Assembly (NCBI GenBank): GCA_003165095.1
Contig: PLSH01000129.1
Location: 3,567-9,991, forward strand
Reading direction: 5' to 3'
DNA: 6,425 nucleotides
From: Acidobacteriaceae bacterium
GTDB lineage: Bacteria; Acidobacteriota; Terriglobia; Terriglobales; Acidobacteriaceae
The first letter of the stretch is position 1. Each line of letters opens with the position of its first letter. The notes beneath the pieces were generated by a model. That model saw only the letters and a list, made by a program, of their open reading frames with translations. It was not told the DNA's origin and did no database searches. Positions 6,027-6,425 of the stretch are shown here, one piece after another. The translations under genes and the position numbers were made by a program.

Positions 6027-6425
6027 ATGAAAATCAATGGATTTCTGGTGGGGATTGCAGCGCTGGGGCTGGCATTGGCAGCCGGCTGCGGTTCGTACGC
6101 ACAAAAGGCGGTTTCAGCGCCGGTGGCTGCTCCGGCGCAGGTTAAGGCTGGGACGCCGCAGCTTGTCATTCTCGATACCGATATTGGAGACGACATCGAC
6201 GACGCGTTTGCGCTGGCGTTGGCGTTGAAGAGCCCGGAGATCAATCTGGTTGGGATTACGACCGAATACGGGGACACGGAACTGCGGGCGAAGCTGGTGG
6301 AACGGTTTATATCGGCGGTAAGTTGTCAGAACATTCCCGTCATTCCCGGCGGTCCGACGTCGCATACGAACTTATTCACCCAGGCCGCCTATGCGCGAGG
6401 GGAGGCAGTCGGCAAGGCGCCCCTT
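6027..6425 (+). CDS. exported inosine-uridine-type nucleoside hydrolase, lipoprotein candidate (3' end outside window)
   Basis: Only the first 133 codons are present; the frame runs off the window end without a stop. Nucleoside hydrolases cleave the N-glycosidic bond of ribonucleosides to give base and ribose. Residues 1-20 are a hydrophobic export signal followed by Cys21 (A-A-G-C), a plausible lipobox, so the enzyme is probably anchored outside the inner membrane; a signal peptidase I site after SYA is the alternative. The catalytic calcium-binding cluster is D50-T-D52-I-G-D-D-I-D-D59, with two more residues between the first and last Asp pairs than the classic DxDPGxDD. It is followed by LVGITTEYGD (74-83) and IPVIPGG (103-109), both in their family places. 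An in-frame ATG at 6018 would add three residues but overlaps the -10 box. The gene is divergent from the phosphatase gene. A scavenging role in nucleoside use is inferred from the family and export signal. Confidence 0.88.
   Translation, partial: MKINGFLVGIAALGLALAAGCGSYAQKAVSAPVAAPAQVKAGTPQLVILDTDIGDDIDDAFALALALKSPEINLVGITTEYGDTELRAKLVERFISAVSCQNIPVIPGGPTSHTNLFTQAAYARGEAVGKAPL

Noticed and set aside
5889..6104. N-terminal extension of the phosphatase to an ATG at 6104.
   Set aside because: It would overlap the divergent nucleoside hydrolase gene and its promoter, has Cys/His/Arg-rich non-family sequence, and would bury the clear signal peptide that begins at 5888.

Overview
The window is a high-GC, gene-dense bacterial chromosome segment. 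It has no mobile elements, tRNAs, rRNAs or CRISPR arrays. Gene content and protein style fit a soil acidobacterium (Acidobacteriota, Terriglobia): a tandem-PilZ protein, a 7TM SpoIIE-type phosphatase with a jelly-roll sensor, and a secreted nucleoside hydrolase with the DTDIGDDIDD signature. This taxonomic guess is from pattern memory, not from a search.

Layout from left to right: (1) a + strand gene for a protein with two PilZ domains (84-1151; the true start may lie further upstream). (2) Facing it, a - strand operon whose first gene is a site-2-protease-like membrane protein with two CBS domains (3206-2097) and whose second gene is rsmI, the 16S rRNA C1402 2'-O-methyltransferase (2082-1159), 14 bp downstream with its own Shine-Dalgarno. 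(3) Divergent from that operon, and only 41 bp away, rsmD on the + strand (3248-3853), the 16S rRNA G966 N2-methyltransferase. (4) Convergent with rsmD, a 668-residue membrane PP2C/SpoIIE phosphatase (5888-3882, -). (5) Divergent from the phosphatase, the first 133 codons of a lipoprotein-type nucleoside hydrolase (6027 to the window end, +).

The strongest oddity is the site-2-protease-like protein. Both zinc-binding histidines of the HExxH motif are arginine (REIAR), while the rest of the fold, the second-motif aspartate and the CBS pair look intact. It is best read as a pseudoprotease, probably a membrane-bound nucleotide-sensing or scaffold protein, made together with an rRNA methyltransferase.

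The second theme is promoter architecture. Three of the starts (site-2-protease-like, rsmD, nucleoside hydrolase) have a TANNNT -10-like hexamer 6-7 nt before the start codon and no convincing Shine-Dalgarno, which suggests leaderless transcripts. rsmI and the phosphatase have Shine-Dalgarno sequences. In the 41-bp divergent region the two -10 boxes sit where each other's -35 should be, so the two promoters should be mutually exclusive. Smaller points are a 15-bp tandem duplication upstream of the phosphatase, a five-unit 15-bp repeat encoding the PilZ linker, and inverted repeats that contain both stop codons at each of the two convergent junctions.
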